From positions 372,399,159 to 372,463,158 of the forward strand of contig CM048744.1 of the NCBI GenBank assembly GCA_026315105.1: 64,000 nucleotides of DNA, read 5' to 3'. This stretch comes from Locusta migratoria (lineage: Eukaryota > Arthropoda > Insecta > Orthoptera > Acrididae). The position numbers and the translations under genes are program-made. Each line of letters opens with the position of its first letter. The first letter of the stretch is position 1. Below the pieces are notes generated by a model. That model made no database searches. It saw only the letters and a program-made list of their open reading frames with translations, and was not told where the DNA came from. Positions 33,410-43,759 of the stretch are shown here, piece by piece.

Positions 33410-34560
33410 CAGACTGTTATTGGTGACTAGTTGTCGCTACAATATGTCTCGAAAATCTGAATAATGCAGAAAAGAAATACTCAGTATTTGACTGTGATTT
33501 ACTTGCGATATATGAAGCTATTAAGCACTTCCACTCTGTGATTGACAGACAACCCTTCTACATGCTGAATGACAAGGTAGGCTTCGCCAGTTTATTCCAC
33601 ATGTTCTCCAACAGAAGGTCTTTAACAAACTCCACAACCTGGCACATCCGAGTGTCAAAGACTCCACCAGGATGGTTACTGAACGTTTTTTCTCGTGTGA
33701 CATGATGAGTGAATGCCAAGCTTGAGCATGCTTGTGCATCCCTTGTCATAAAAGCAAAATAACCACTCACACCATGCCCCCCTCCCAATTGGCACTTTTA
33801 CAATACCTGCTGGCCATTACCAGCATGTCTACATTGATTGGTGGAACAACTCCTCCCTGTCAACGGTTTCCATTATATCCTCTCGGCCACTGTCTGCAAA
33901 ACTCAATAGGTCCAGGCTACGCCTTTTATGAACATTACTGCGGAAACTGTTGCTCATGCTTTTGTACATTTGTGGATATCTTGATTCTGTTGCCCCACTA
34001 TCACCACCACTAACCAAGGTTGGCAATTCAAATCATCTCCCATGGCGTCTGCGAATTGTGTGGCATTCGACACGTACACGTTACCACCTACTATCCCCAG
34101 AACAATGGTCTAGTGGAGCAGTGGCATCGAACACTCAAGGCGGCCCTTCACTAACACAACACCTTGTTGACTCTGACTCTGGTTGTCCTACAAGGAGGAC
34201 TTACACGGCACAGTCACAGAGTTCATGTATGGGCAACCATTAGTACTGCATGGGGAGTCAGTCAATGCTGCATACACCCATCTCTTGAGGAGCTACCCAC
34301 TCTCCTGGATCACATGAGCCTTTATTGCTTTAAAAAGAACCCCCCCCCCTACCCAAAGCCCATTGGAGACTTACATTTGTCATGCTCTGTGACAACATGG
34401 TCTGTGCCTTGCTACAGCCACCATACTCTGGCCCCCATTGTGTGCTCCAACACTCTCAAAATACCTTTGACACCCTTGTCATTAAACCTATTCACGTCGA
34501 GCCAGCAATGATCCCCCCTCCATCACGGCCCAACAAGAGTACTCTGCGTTGAGGTTGAGG
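33410..34560 (+). pseudogene. Gypsy RNase H and integrase fragments
   Basis: RNase H: KKYSVFDCDLLAIYEAIKHF. Integrase zinc region: LHNLAHPSVK-like frame near 33630, then ITAETVAHAFVHLWIS near 33940, TTNQGWQFKSSPM and EFMYGQPLVLHGESVNAAY. Multiple frameshifts, in expected pol order. RT between protease and RNase H is deleted. Confidence 0.78.
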
Positions 34561-34575
34561 GGGGGGGGGGGAGGG
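34560..34575. repeat. Poly-G tract in Gypsy LTR region
   Basis: A run of G precedes the putative LTR. Confidence 0.8.
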
Positions 34576-34744
34576 AGTGGGCAGCTGTACTTATATCTCT
34601 GATTCAGCATCTTTGGAGAATTCCTAATCAAAGTTGTTGCCATTGCTCAAACCTCAGTCTATGCATTGTAGTTTTGTGGTGAACAATAAAATTCTGTCTT
34701 GACATATATATGGAGCTTACTTAGGGCATACTACCCTAAGAATT

Positions 34745-35770
34745 GCCATACCATCATTATAAAACTGCCTTGTGGTTTAGGAGGCATCCAATATTCTAGT
34801 ATAAGGTGGGTAGGCTCCTAATGAAAACAGCAACAAAGAAAGAGAGATAGTAGTTCCTAAATGTGAAAATATAAACTGTATACACTAGCATTTTGGTATA
34901 AGTAAGTGACTGCATTAGGTGTTATATTTCACAGGATGTCTGGCATCAAAGCAATGACCACAACAGCCCAAGAACACAGTGGAACTAATAGCTGGCCGAG
35001 AATGTTGTCAACAACTGACCTTCCATCATCTTTTTTTAATTATATGTTTGCATCATATGAAGTACCGTACTTTTTGAAATATTTGTTTGATGTCATTGTA
35101 GCAGTTAGGCCATAATCACAGCAAATTACTAAAAGTTTACATGACTAGTGGTGAATCAAGAACAACATTATCAAATTGAAGTAATTATGAATTAAATCAG
35201 AAACTAAATTAAAATAACTAGAAAAACAGAAATATTCAAATATCTTTGTCATTGAAAACTATGCAAAGTACTAGCACTTTTACTTAATCATACTGTAGTT
35301 ATGCAGTTATGGTCAAGAAGCAACATCATTATAGTTGATCGCTATTAATCCTTTATACAGGTCACTGAGATCTTAACATAACCTTTATTGTTTAAAAAAT
35401 CAAAATGTCATAGCAGTCTGGTTAACGACATGTCATATTACAAAACTGCAATGAGAAGAAAATCTCTAATGTCTTAGCAAATTTTCTGTTGATCTGAGAA
35501 ATGCACCATGGAAGACACAGGACACAAAGAGACATTAGTTTAGCTTTTGAGCATGCAATCCTGTTAATGGTAATGAATAACAGATTACTTTAGTTTTTAA
35601 TAAATCCATTGACTCACATAATTTTGCAATAACAATTCTCTCTTTGTACGGTGAGAATAAATTTAAAATGTGAACACACTAATTTAGTCTACTGTTACAA
35701 AACCATTATCATTCATAATTTCAAACCATGAGAATATACATCAAATATTGATAAAATGCTGGCCTATAAA
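34745..35770. other. Intron with no recognised feature
   Basis: AT-rich; searched for a missing exon between exons 7 and 8 without finding a convincing one. Confidence 0.5.
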
Positions 35771-35776
35771 ATAAAC

Positions 35777-36054
35777 TGTTGAATACCGTGAAAGACCATG
35801 AAGAGCAGTCTCTGCATTCTCGTGAGTAGTAGCATTCTGTATATCATACATGTACTCCTTACAAATTGTAAAGGAGGACATCTGCACTTCTTCTATGTCC
35901 ATTGATTTTGCTTTTAATTCAGAACAGAATGGTAATTCTTGTAGTCCTTTCAGAGCATCCTTTTTCTTAAGCAAAGTTTCAACACTACCAAACCATTCAG
36001 AAGACCATGTTAAGCGTAACAACTTCCTGGACTGATCTCTCTGCATGAGAACAC
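35777..36054 (-). CDS. RTTN-like: Rotatin-like exon 7 of window (3' border uncertain)
   Basis: Acceptor TTTTGTAG is followed by two bases completing GGT, then VLMQRDQSRKLLRLTWSSEW, LLKKKDALKGLQELPFC and MDIEEVQMSSFTICKEYMYD, about 92 codons. Two donors are possible. ACA|GTTTAT at 35776 is phase 0 and fits exon 8; CG|GTATTC at 35786 leaves two bases and would need another acceptor or an unseen small exon. I chose the phase-consistent one. The coding region itself is convincing; only its last ten bases are in doubt. Confidence 0.78.
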
Positions 36055-36230
36055 CTACAAAATTAACATTTAACTGTTTAAAGAAATACTTTATAAAAAT
36101 AAATCTCATGATACATTTTATAACTGGCAAATTACTTTTATGTGATCCTAAGGCTATGATGTAGTAAAGGAAAATATGATTGAACAAATGTTGCTAAAAT
36201 ATTTACTCTTATTGCACAAGATCTCTATCC

Positions 36231-36270
36231 CACACACACAAACCACACACACACACACACACACACACAC
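36231..36270. repeat. (CA)n microsatellite
   Basis: About 18 CA units with an early interruption. Confidence 0.97.
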
Positions 36271-36429
36271 TATTTAAAGGAAATTCTTAAAATTATTATT
36301 TGGAATCTTAGAAAGTCCCATGTTGTGCGATGGTTGCCTTTCCATACCCCCCCCCCCCCCCCAATTACCTGGCATTCTTCTTCCTCCACTCCCCTCCTTA
36401 CTCAGTGTCAAGATAGTTGCAGCACTGAA

Positions 36430-36600
36430 GCAGGCATAGATGGTGGTCGTGGGTGTATTGGCTTCCTCAGTGATTGTGTTAATGATGAAGGCCATGGGCA
36501 AAAATGGCTGTGATTTTCTGTTTTACGTGCCTGTCAGCGGCCCAGCAAATGTCTTTACAATGAGTTGTTATCTATCCTCCATTATTGACAAAAATAACAT
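36430..36600 (+). mobile_element. PLE terminal-repeat fragment
   Basis: GATGAAGGCCATGGGC, GTGCCTGTCAGCGGCCCAGC and TGAGTTGTTATCTATCCTCC match the terminal repeats at 16860-16980 and 48310-48410. No internal coding part. Confidence 0.7.
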
Positions 36601-36720
36601 TTATATACACTGACAATCAATTTTCAATCCATGCAAAAGAGTAACAATCCTCTGTTTATCTTCCTACATTTAACAACAGTTTTCTAGTGTTGCAACCATC
36701 CTTCTAGAACAGTATTATTC

Positions 36721-36999
36721 ATGGCCAGCATTATGGAGTGTGTGTTGTTGTTCATCATATCAGCTACACATATAGTGAACATTGATGGTCCTCCTTCAGA
36801 CGAAAGTCCCATATTGATCACATCTCCAGGTAGAAGACCAAGGAAAGATTTTAAGATTTGGGTGGGACCGGGAAAATCGTATATCTGGATAAAAAAACTG
36901 GCAACACGGGTGGCATTTTCACAGCAGAAAAGTAGCCTGCCAAAGGTGTTTGCATATCATGTTAGGAATACGCTTGGAAAACATCAATGGTCCAAGTGA
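36721..36999 (+). CDS. Unrecognised 92-codon frame
   Basis: Starts with a hydrophobic segment (SIMECVLLFIISATHIVNI), then a polar stretch (DGPPSDESPILITSPGRRP) and a basic region with IWVGPGKSYIWIKK. It looks protein-like but matches nothing I recognise. It is opposite in strand to the host gene. Probably a transposon relic or chance frame. Confidence 0.25.
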   Translation: MASIMECVLLFIISATHIVNIDGPPSDESPILITSPGRRPRKDFKIWVGPGKSYIWIKKLATRVAFSQQKSSLPKVFAYHVRNTLGKHQWSK

Positions 37000-37200
37000 A
37001 GTATATTATAAAAAAAATAAATGATAGCCTAATTGACGAGACCTTAGAAACAGTAGAATAGTTGATTTCTGATGGAAATTCTCTACTGATATGTTAAAAT
37101 ATTCTTGAAAAGTGATAGATTGGCTGGCCAGTACTTACCTTATTTCTATACTGCCTACAGTCACACAAAAACAAAAAATGGAAACGAAAAAGCAGACAAC

Positions 37201-37229
37201 AGCTTTCGGAAATATTTTCCTTCGTCAGG
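37201..37229 (-). ncRNA. Hammerhead-like motif with intact core and stem II
   Basis: Minus strand: CTGACGA, A, GGAAA-ATA-TTTCC, GAAA, GCT. Five perfect stem II pairs. The extra base (A) after the core is in the same position as in the other families. Confidence 0.5.
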
Positions 37230-37608
37230 TACAAGAGGATGGGAACAGAAGCAGCCTTCCCCCCCCCCCCACCCCCATCCTTTGGGATACATGGTGATAA
37301 ACAGGCTAAAATAGATGTTAATATGGAGGGGGGGGGAGGGAATTAAAATTTTTCGATAGTTTTTTAAGAAATTTTGACCAACAACTGTTTATAAAAATTT
37401 AATTAACTTATTGAGTGCTGGTGAAAAAAGAATGGATCATCTTAAAAAAGGGTCGCCTAGAGCCAAAAAAGGGTCTTAGGCGGCAGATAAAATATCACTA
37501 GTGGCTCATAAAATATCGTTAACAACACATTAAAGAGTGCCATAGAACTGTTCCCTTCCACTTCCCTCCTCTTGTACCTGACAAAAGAAATTATTTCTGA
37601 AAGCTTGT

Positions 37609-37664
<56 letters not shown>
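37609..37664. repeat. Poly-T tract (~56 nt)
   Basis: An uninterrupted T run inside the right fold-back arm, where the left arm has a mixed A-rich sequence. Confidence 0.97.
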
Positions 37665-37667
<3 letters not shown>

Positions 37668-37750
37668 TATTTGTGTTTTTGTGTGACTGTTGGCGGTACA
37701 AAACTAAGTTAAGTACTAGTCAGCCAATCTATTTCTTTTCAAGAATATTT

Positions 37751-38195
37751 ATACAGTAGAACAGCGTGGCTTGCTACAAATAGTATGAATATATGATTCC
37801 ACTTCAAGACATTCTGCTGATGAATTAAATTTTTATGAGGAGGTAAAATACAGACATGACAAAGAATAGTACTGCCACTTTAAACCAATAATTGGGGATT
37901 AAATGCTGTAGCTAGCCTCACAAACCAAGGTGATGTTTCAGTAAGTTCACATGAAATTAAGGGATAAATGAAAAAGTTGAAAGGATTGTTCACTTTTCGA
38001 AGAGTACAGTAATACAAAAATGTTCACTGAATGTTCTGACTAATAAGACTCTGAATGAATCAGATATAAGTTTTCAAATAAGACAAAATAATAAGAGATG
38101 TTTCAGTTTTAAACAAATTTAATACTAGTGTGACTACGGATTAGCAGGATACAAAGCACATACGTAATAACTTCCACCAACACAGATTAAACTAA
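37751..38195. other. Intron with no recognised feature
   Basis: AT-rich stretch before the Tc1 element. Confidence 0.5.
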
Positions 38196-38197
38196 TA

Positions 38198-39480
38198 CAC
38201 TCCTGGCCATTAAAATTGCTACATCATGAAGATGACATGTTACAGACGCAAAATTTAACTGACGGGAAGAAGATGCTGTGATATGCAAATGATTAACTTT
38301 TCAGAGCATTCACACAAAGTTGCACCAGTGGCGACACCTACAACATGCTGACTTGTGGACAGTTTCCAATCGATTTCTCACACACAAACAGCAGTTGACC
38401 GGCGTTGCCTGGTGAAAAATTGTTGTGATGCCTTGTGTAAGGAGGAGAAATGCGTACCATCATGTTTCCGACTTTGATGAAGGGCGGATTGTAGCCTATC
38501 ACGATTGTGGTTTATCATATCGCGACATTACTGCTCACGTTGGTTGCGATCCAATGACTGGGTGGGTTCAGGAGGGCAATACGGAACGCCATGCTGGATC
38601 CCAAAAGCCTCGTATAACTAGCAATCGAGATGACAGGCATCTTATATGCATGGCTGTAACAGATCGTGCAGCCACATCTCAATCCTTGAGTCAACAGATG
38701 GGGGCTTTTGCAAGACAACAATCATCTGCACAAAGAGTTCGATGACGTTTGTAGGAGCATGGACTATCAGCTCGGAGACCATGGCTGTGGTTACCCTTGA
38801 TGCTGCATAACAGACACGAGCGCCTGTGGTGGTCAAAGCAATGACGAAGCTGGGTGCATGAATGGCAAAACATCATTTTTCCAGATGAATCCATGTTCTG
38901 TTTACAGCATCACGATGGTCGGTCACATCTGTGTTTGGCTACATTGCGGTGAATGCACATTGGACGCATGTATTGGTCATCGCCATACTGGCATATCACC
39001 CGGCGTGATGGAATGTGGTGCCATTGGTTATACGTCTCAGTCACCTCTTGTTCGCATCAACGGCACTTTGAACAGTGGCTGTTACATTTCGGATGTGTTA
39101 CAACCTGTGGCTCTACCCTTCATTCAGTCCCTGTGAAACCCTACATTTCAATAGGATAATGCATGACCACATGTTGCAGGTCTTGTGCAGGCCTTTCTAG
39201 ATACGGCAAATGTTCGACTACTGCCCTGGTCATCACATTCTCCAGATCTCTCACCAACTGAAAATGTCTGGTCAATGGTGGTGAGCAACTGGCTCATCAC
39301 AATACGCCAGTCACTACTCTTGAGGAACTGTAGTATTGTGTTGAAGCTGCATGGGCATCTGTACTTGTACACGCCATCCAAGCTCTGTTTGACTCAATGC
39401 CCAGGCGTATCAAGGCCATTATTACGGCCAGAGGTGGTTGTTGTGGGTATTGACTTCACTGGATCTACCCTTTTGTATAC
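38198..39480 (+). mobile_element. Tc1-type transposon, right end missing
   Basis: The left end begins after TA with CACTCCTGGCCATTAAAAT, a Tc1-type terminal repeat. The transposase is in broken frames: FDEGRIVAYHDCGLSYRDI, FPDESMFCL, HSPDLSPTENVWSMV and MPRRIKAIITARGG. No complementary right terminus is present. Its place is taken by an inverted duplication joining to a PLE. Confidence 0.88.
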
Positions 39481-39533
39481 AAACAGGCCGTAATAATGGC
39501 CTTGATACGCCAGGGCATTGAGTCAAACAGAGC
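39387..39533. repeat. Inverted repeat at Tc1/PLE junction
   Basis: GTTTGACTCAATGCCC..ATTATTACGGCC on the left returns in reverse at 39488-39533 (GGCCGTAATAATGGCC..). It duplicates the 3' end of the Tc1 gene. The PLE starts immediately after. Confidence 0.88.
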
Positions 39534-39534
39534 T

Positions 39535-40440
39535 TGACATACATCACTGCATATTATCTGAAGAAGATACTGTCACCATATGTGGGTAAATGCAAACACT
39601 ACATTCGGAACTCGGAGAACTTCCTATAACGGCTAAGGCAGCTGCATACCGTGGGATGTGACACCATGGTCAGTTTTGATGTGCTGTCACTCTTCACACG
39701 AGTGCCACTCACTGATTCACTCAATCTCATTGGAGAGAAGTTTGACGATGACCTGCTCGGCTTGTTCAAGCATGTACTGACCTCAGCATATTTTCTTTAC
39801 GGGTGTCACCACCTGGTAGAGAAGAATGGAGTCTTGAGAACACTAGTGCACAGGGCTCAGGCTCTGTCAGATCCAGACAGTCTGGATAAAGAGATGGAAC
39901 ATCTACATCTGGTGTTCATCAGAAATGGATACTCCTCCACAGACATCCAGAGAGCACTTCATGCTACCAGCAAGCCACAGGGTACAGAAGAGGAGGCAAG
40001 GAAGGTGGCATACATGCCATATGCTGGACCTATCTCTGCAAAGATCAGCAGAATTCTGTTGAAATATGAAATAAGAGCATATTCGGCCCACCCTCCAAAA
40101 TTAGGACTATGCTGGGGAGTGTGAAGGATGACCTGGGGCTACGTAAACCAAGCATTTACAACATCCCATGCCAGTGTGGTATGTCATACATCGTCCAGAC
40201 TTCCAGGACAGTGGACCTAAGGTGCAAAGAACCCCAGAGGCACACTAGACTTAGACAGGTAACCAAATAAACCATAGTGGAGCAATGTCTTGAGCTTGGT
40301 CACTCGATGGACTACAGCAACACCAAAATTGTGACAGTCACCAAGACTGTGGGACGGTGTCGTAAAGAAGGCCATTGAGATCAAGGTCACAGGCAATCTA
40401 ATAAACCAAGACAACGGTTACCAGCTCAACTCAGCGTGGA
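39535..40440 (+). pseudogene. PLE RT/GIY-YIG pseudogene with palm deletion
   Basis: 39651-40124 reads MVSFDVLSLFTRVPLTDSLN, LTSAYFLYG, then VHRAQALSDPDSLDKEMEHL and ISRILLKYEIRAYSA. A shifted frame then gives PCQCGMSYIVQTSRTVD, the GIY-YIG motif region, and IEIKVTGNLINQDNGYQLNS. The RT palm is absent, with the same join as at 31670-32107. Confidence 0.87.
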
Positions 40441-40510
40441 GTCCGGTTCTGGAGCTTATCAGGGCTCGACGAAAGAAGCCAAGAAACTCCTCAAGAAGCG
40501 AAGATACCTC

Positions 40511-40870
40511 AGTAGCGGCACCAGACGGGTACAGACTACGAGTGGAACGCCCGATGCAGGACAGACCTCAGACAGCTGCCACAACCACAGGTGGTGGATG
40601 AGCCAGGTGTGGACCTCAGTCAGAACACCAGGAAAGTGTCAACAACTCACGGGTAGCACGAGGCGGGCGTGGAACGACAACAGAGCGCCTGATGCGGGAC
40701 GGGCTACAGACAGCTGCCACGACTACAGATGGGGAACCAGCTGGTCACGGACTCCGTTGGAGCACCAGGAAAATATCAACACCTAAGGAGCAGTGCCAGA
40801 CGGGCGCAGCACACGAACGAAGCACCCAATGCAGGACAGGTCTGAGAGAGCTGCCACAGCCAACATACAT
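40511..40870 (+). repeat. Tandem array of ~138-bp units after PLE
   Basis: Two and a half units: GTAGCGGCACCAGACGGG (40511), GTAGCACGAGGCGGGC (about 40650) and GCAGTGCCAGACGGGC (about 40788), each followed by GAxxGCCxGATGCxGGAC and CAGACAGCTGCCAC. GC-rich relative to the flanks. Likely the PLE 3' region. Confidence 0.75.
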
Positions 40871-41068
40871 ATAAAAGTTTGTTTTATGACAGTTAATTGC
40901 TCCAGTATTAACACACTAGCTGAAAACATGATATTGCCCAGGTACTTATTTATTTATTCAAACCTTGAGTTAGTACTTCTCCTATCCCACCTCTCTCTGT
41001 CTATCTGCTTTGTTCTAGAAACATGTTATATTTATCAGCGAATATATAAGAAATACGGCTGTCTTGCA

Positions 41069-41091
41069 TAATATAAGGTTAGGTTAGGTTA
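41069..41091 (+). repeat. Short TTAGG-type interstitial telomeric repeat
   Basis: TAAGGTTAGGTTAGGTTAAG: about three to four GGTTA units, the insect telomere repeat, inside the Helitron copy. Confidence 0.7.
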
Positions 41092-41565
41092 AGTACAGTA
41101 TCAAAACTAAAAACAGATAGTAATCAAAATACAAATGATATGTAACATTCATTTAATTCACAATTTTACTACAAACAATATTTCTTGTAACGTTTGCAGG
41201 ATCTAATATGAATAATTTCTTTGGTGGGCCCAAATCCTGAGCAAGTGATTAAAGTTGTCCACATGAGAAACATGGGCATGTCAAATCCACTCCACAGTAT
41301 TGAATAGATTGCCCTGCGATTTATTAATCATAATAGAAAATGCAAGTCACACTGGCAACTGCAGTCTCCTGAAATTAAAACCTTGATCTGTTGGAAATAA
41401 TGGGTATTTGTTTGATGTACACTATTTCATTTTCTTCCTTTCCTAGTAGAAGTCTATTGTTTTCACCTGCAACCGTGTTCACTTCACTGTTCAAATATGG
41501 TTCAAATTTGCCTAGAGCAGTCAGCTTTCAAGAATTTCCTTAAGCGGACTGGAATACAGGAGTGT

Positions 41566-41770
41566 ACAAAAAATTCAAATGTTTGTAAATCTATGGGATT
41601 TAACTACTCTGGTCATCAGTCACTAGGCATACAAACTACTTTAACTTATGCCAAAGACAACAAATACACCCATGATCGAGGGAGGACTAGGACGTCTGGC
41701 AGCGAGCACTGGCGCTCTCTGCAGCTAGGCACCTTGGAACACTCAGCCACTCCACTGTGGCAATACAGTG
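41566..41770 (-). mobile_element. SINE copy inside Helitron
   Basis: Homologous to the SINE at 21075-21263 (TCAAATGTTTGTAAATCTAT.., GGTCATCAGTCACTAG). Helitron copy 1 lacks it at the matching position (23690), which defines the insertion. An imperfect direct repeat around AATACAG..GTGT flanks it. Confidence 0.8.
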
Positions 41771-42589
41771 GTGTTTTAGTGGTAAATATGTACATGTATT
41801 AATAATTGCTGCAAGATAGGACAGGTTTTTATCCATTGCAGTATATGATCACATATTTATTGAATTATATGTTGTACAATTGTACAATTTTGCAGTTATA
41901 TATTCATTTGTATCACTGCTGTATGTCAGTAAAATCCATTGTGAACAGAGTTAGTTGTAAAGAAGTAATAAATTAAAACCTGACATGTGATGGGGCAGTT
42001 TTCCATGAACATTACTGTTTATGTCCTTATATCTCATGAACTACATGTCGTAGTAGAAGATACATTCAGCTGTACGTGTGTACACTATCTGTAAAATTTA
42101 ACTGTGAGTACAGTTTATGATTTCTCCACTACAAATTGTAACATACCAACTGTCATATGCCATAGGTTTGCTCCATGGAAAGCATAAAAGTAGTAAGGGA
42201 GAAACTTTTTTCCTTTTATTATTTTGATGTCTCATTATTTTTAAGTCTCATCACCTTATGCGGCAGTTTCTTGCAATTCCTATTGTTTATGACCTTATAT
42301 CTCCTGAACCATGTGTTGTATGTGGTTCTTATCCCTACAGCAATTGTTACCTCATGGTAAGGGAATGTCTCATGAACTGTGTGTAGGTGCACGATCTATA
42401 CTCTTATGGTGACCATCCAAATGGAATGAAGCTTACATTTGCATAAGTTTATAGAGATTGGAACAAAACTGTAGTTTTGCAAGGAATTTGTGTACACAAA
42501 CAAACTAATGGACACTCTGCTTTGGTCTAGGTGTGTTTGTGTTTGGACATGTGTGAGTGTGTGTGTATTTGTCTACCTTCCTTTTTGTC

Positions 42590-42815
42590 CCCTAAGGTAA
42601 GTCCTTCCATTCCTGGGATTGGAATGACTCCTTTTCCACTTCCTTAAAACCCATATCCTTCCCTTTCTCCTCCCCTTTTTTCCTCTTTTTCCTGAAGAAG
42701 CTGCCAGTGGTGGCGAAAGCTTGTAAGTGTGTTTTGAGTGTGATTTTTATTTTTATTTGTGTCTATCGACGAGCCGGTCCTTTTGGGTAAGTCATCCGTT
42801 TTCTATATATATAGA
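42590..42815 (+). mobile_element. Solo PLE terminal repeat
   Basis: GGGATTGGAATGACTCC, CCTGAAGAAGCTGCC and GCGAAAGCTTGTAAG align with the right arm at 51720-51835 and the insert at 12069-12376. Only one orientation is present here. Confidence 0.75.
42692..42722 (+). ncRNA. Hammerhead-like motif with long stem II
   Basis: CTGAAGA, A, GCTGCC-AGT-GGTGGC, GAAA, GCTTG. Six stem II pairs including G-U. Stem I is not evident. Confidence 0.45.
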
Positions 42816-42973
42816 ATGGCTGTGAAACAAGAAATAAATAAATTTTTTCCAAAACAAAAACAAAAATAGCTTCAAGCCATGAAGAAATGGCAAAAGTTGG
42901 ACAAAGGCAGTTCTAGAGTTTCAGACACAGTCAAAAGGAAAGCTACACACTTCAACTGATGAAAGACTGCAGG

Positions 42974-42976
<3 letters not shown>

Positions 42977-43042
<66 letters not shown>
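42977..43042. repeat. (GA)n microsatellite
   Basis: More than 30 GA units. Confidence 0.98.
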
Positions 43043-43046
<4 letters not shown>

Positions 43047-43347
43047 GGGAGCATGAAAACAGCTGTATTAAGTATTTGTTAGTTCACGATAAAAGAAGTG
43101 ACAGCTTGGACAATAAATAAATAAATGGTAGTTTTAACATTATCTTTTGGTACACGTGCTGTTAATTATACAAATGTGCCCACTCTTTCATTCTGAAATG
43201 AAAGTACTTTTAGGTCTAAGTAGAACAAGCACACACAGAAGATTATTGAGAAACAACCTAAAAACCTTGTATCAGCAGGTTACTGTATGACCTCTATTTA
43301 TTTGCAACATAAAAATGGTTTTATGCCAAAATAAGACAGTAAACAAA

Positions 43348-43350
<3 letters not shown>

Positions 43351-43403
<53 letters not shown>
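43351..43403. repeat. (GT)n microsatellite
   Basis: About 25 GT units with two interruptions. Confidence 0.97.
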
Positions 43404-43405
<2 letters not shown>

Positions 43406-43527
43406 CGTCTTCCACTGCCCCCCTTTTCCTCCTCTAAAATGATTGCTTGCTCTAAAATAGCACACACCACATAGTTAACTGTTACTATTCCAATTACCTG
43501 GAATATTCTAGTTATTTATCCACATAC

Positions 43528-43749
43528 CTTTCAAACTTGGTTGTCTGTTATGACTTGCTTTCCAATGGGTTTTACAAATAAAAGGTAACCTCATATTAAC
43601 GGCCACAATTTCAGGAAGAGAGAAACTTGATCCAGAGTCAGGCAAGTCGCAAGGCCAAGTAGACAATATATATTCACTGTACATCAATAAAGAAAGCAAT
43701 ATTGCTGCATCAATACGAAATGTGTCATCGTTTCCAAACAGAATCAATC
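43528..43749 (-). CDS. RTTN-like: Rotatin-like exon 6 of window
   Basis: Acceptor TTATTTTACAG leads into the last two bases of a GGA codon, and the donor is AAAG|GTATGT, leaving one base. The peptide contains GLILFGNDDTFRIDAAILLSLLMYSEYIL, DLPDSGSSFSLPEIVAVNMRLPF and QPSLKG. It is leucine rich and helical, ending in a basic loop. The intron to exon 7 is about 7.5 kb and holds one Helitron copy, a Tc1 element and PLE fragments. Confidence 0.87.
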
Positions 43750-43759
43750 CTGTAAAATA

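Larger units (their letters stand above)
30300..34740 (+). mobile_element. Gypsy-type LTR retrotransposon, rearranged
   Basis: Plus-strand remains in order: Gag capsid (30580-31060), zinc-knuckle and protease region (31435-31765 and duplicate 33070-33406), RNase H (33420-33560), integrase (33800-34330) and a likely LTR end with AATAAA near 34687. The Gag-protease segment occurs twice, with PLE sequence between. Reverse transcriptase is missing. No complete LTR pair was found, so the boundaries are approximate. Confidence 0.8.
37097..37750. mobile_element. PLE-type fold-back element
   Basis: The left arm (37097-37260, starting AAATATTCTTGAAAAG) and right arm (about 37540-37750) are inverted copies. 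The left arm holds a well-formed hammerhead-like motif; the right arm has a decayed one. A long poly-T interrupts the right arm. Confidence 0.75.
40915..42500 (-). mobile_element. Helitron copy 2 (3' end and helicase remnant)
   Basis: The minus strand ends CATGTTTTCAGCTAG then T, again CTAG|T. Helicase remains at 41250-41380 (minus) read LAFSIMINKSQG and, in a shifted frame, CGVDLTCPCFSCGQL, the GVDL..PCFS.GQL signature of Helitron helicase. A SINE has inserted at 41566. Confidence 0.85.

Noticed and set aside
35600..35720. Candidate small exon with GTGAGT donor at about 35615 (minus)
   Set aside because: All frames from the nearest plausible acceptor have stops or an open stretch of only about 25 nt.
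42872..43054. Ser-Leu repeat frame
   Set aside because: Translation of the (GA)n tract.
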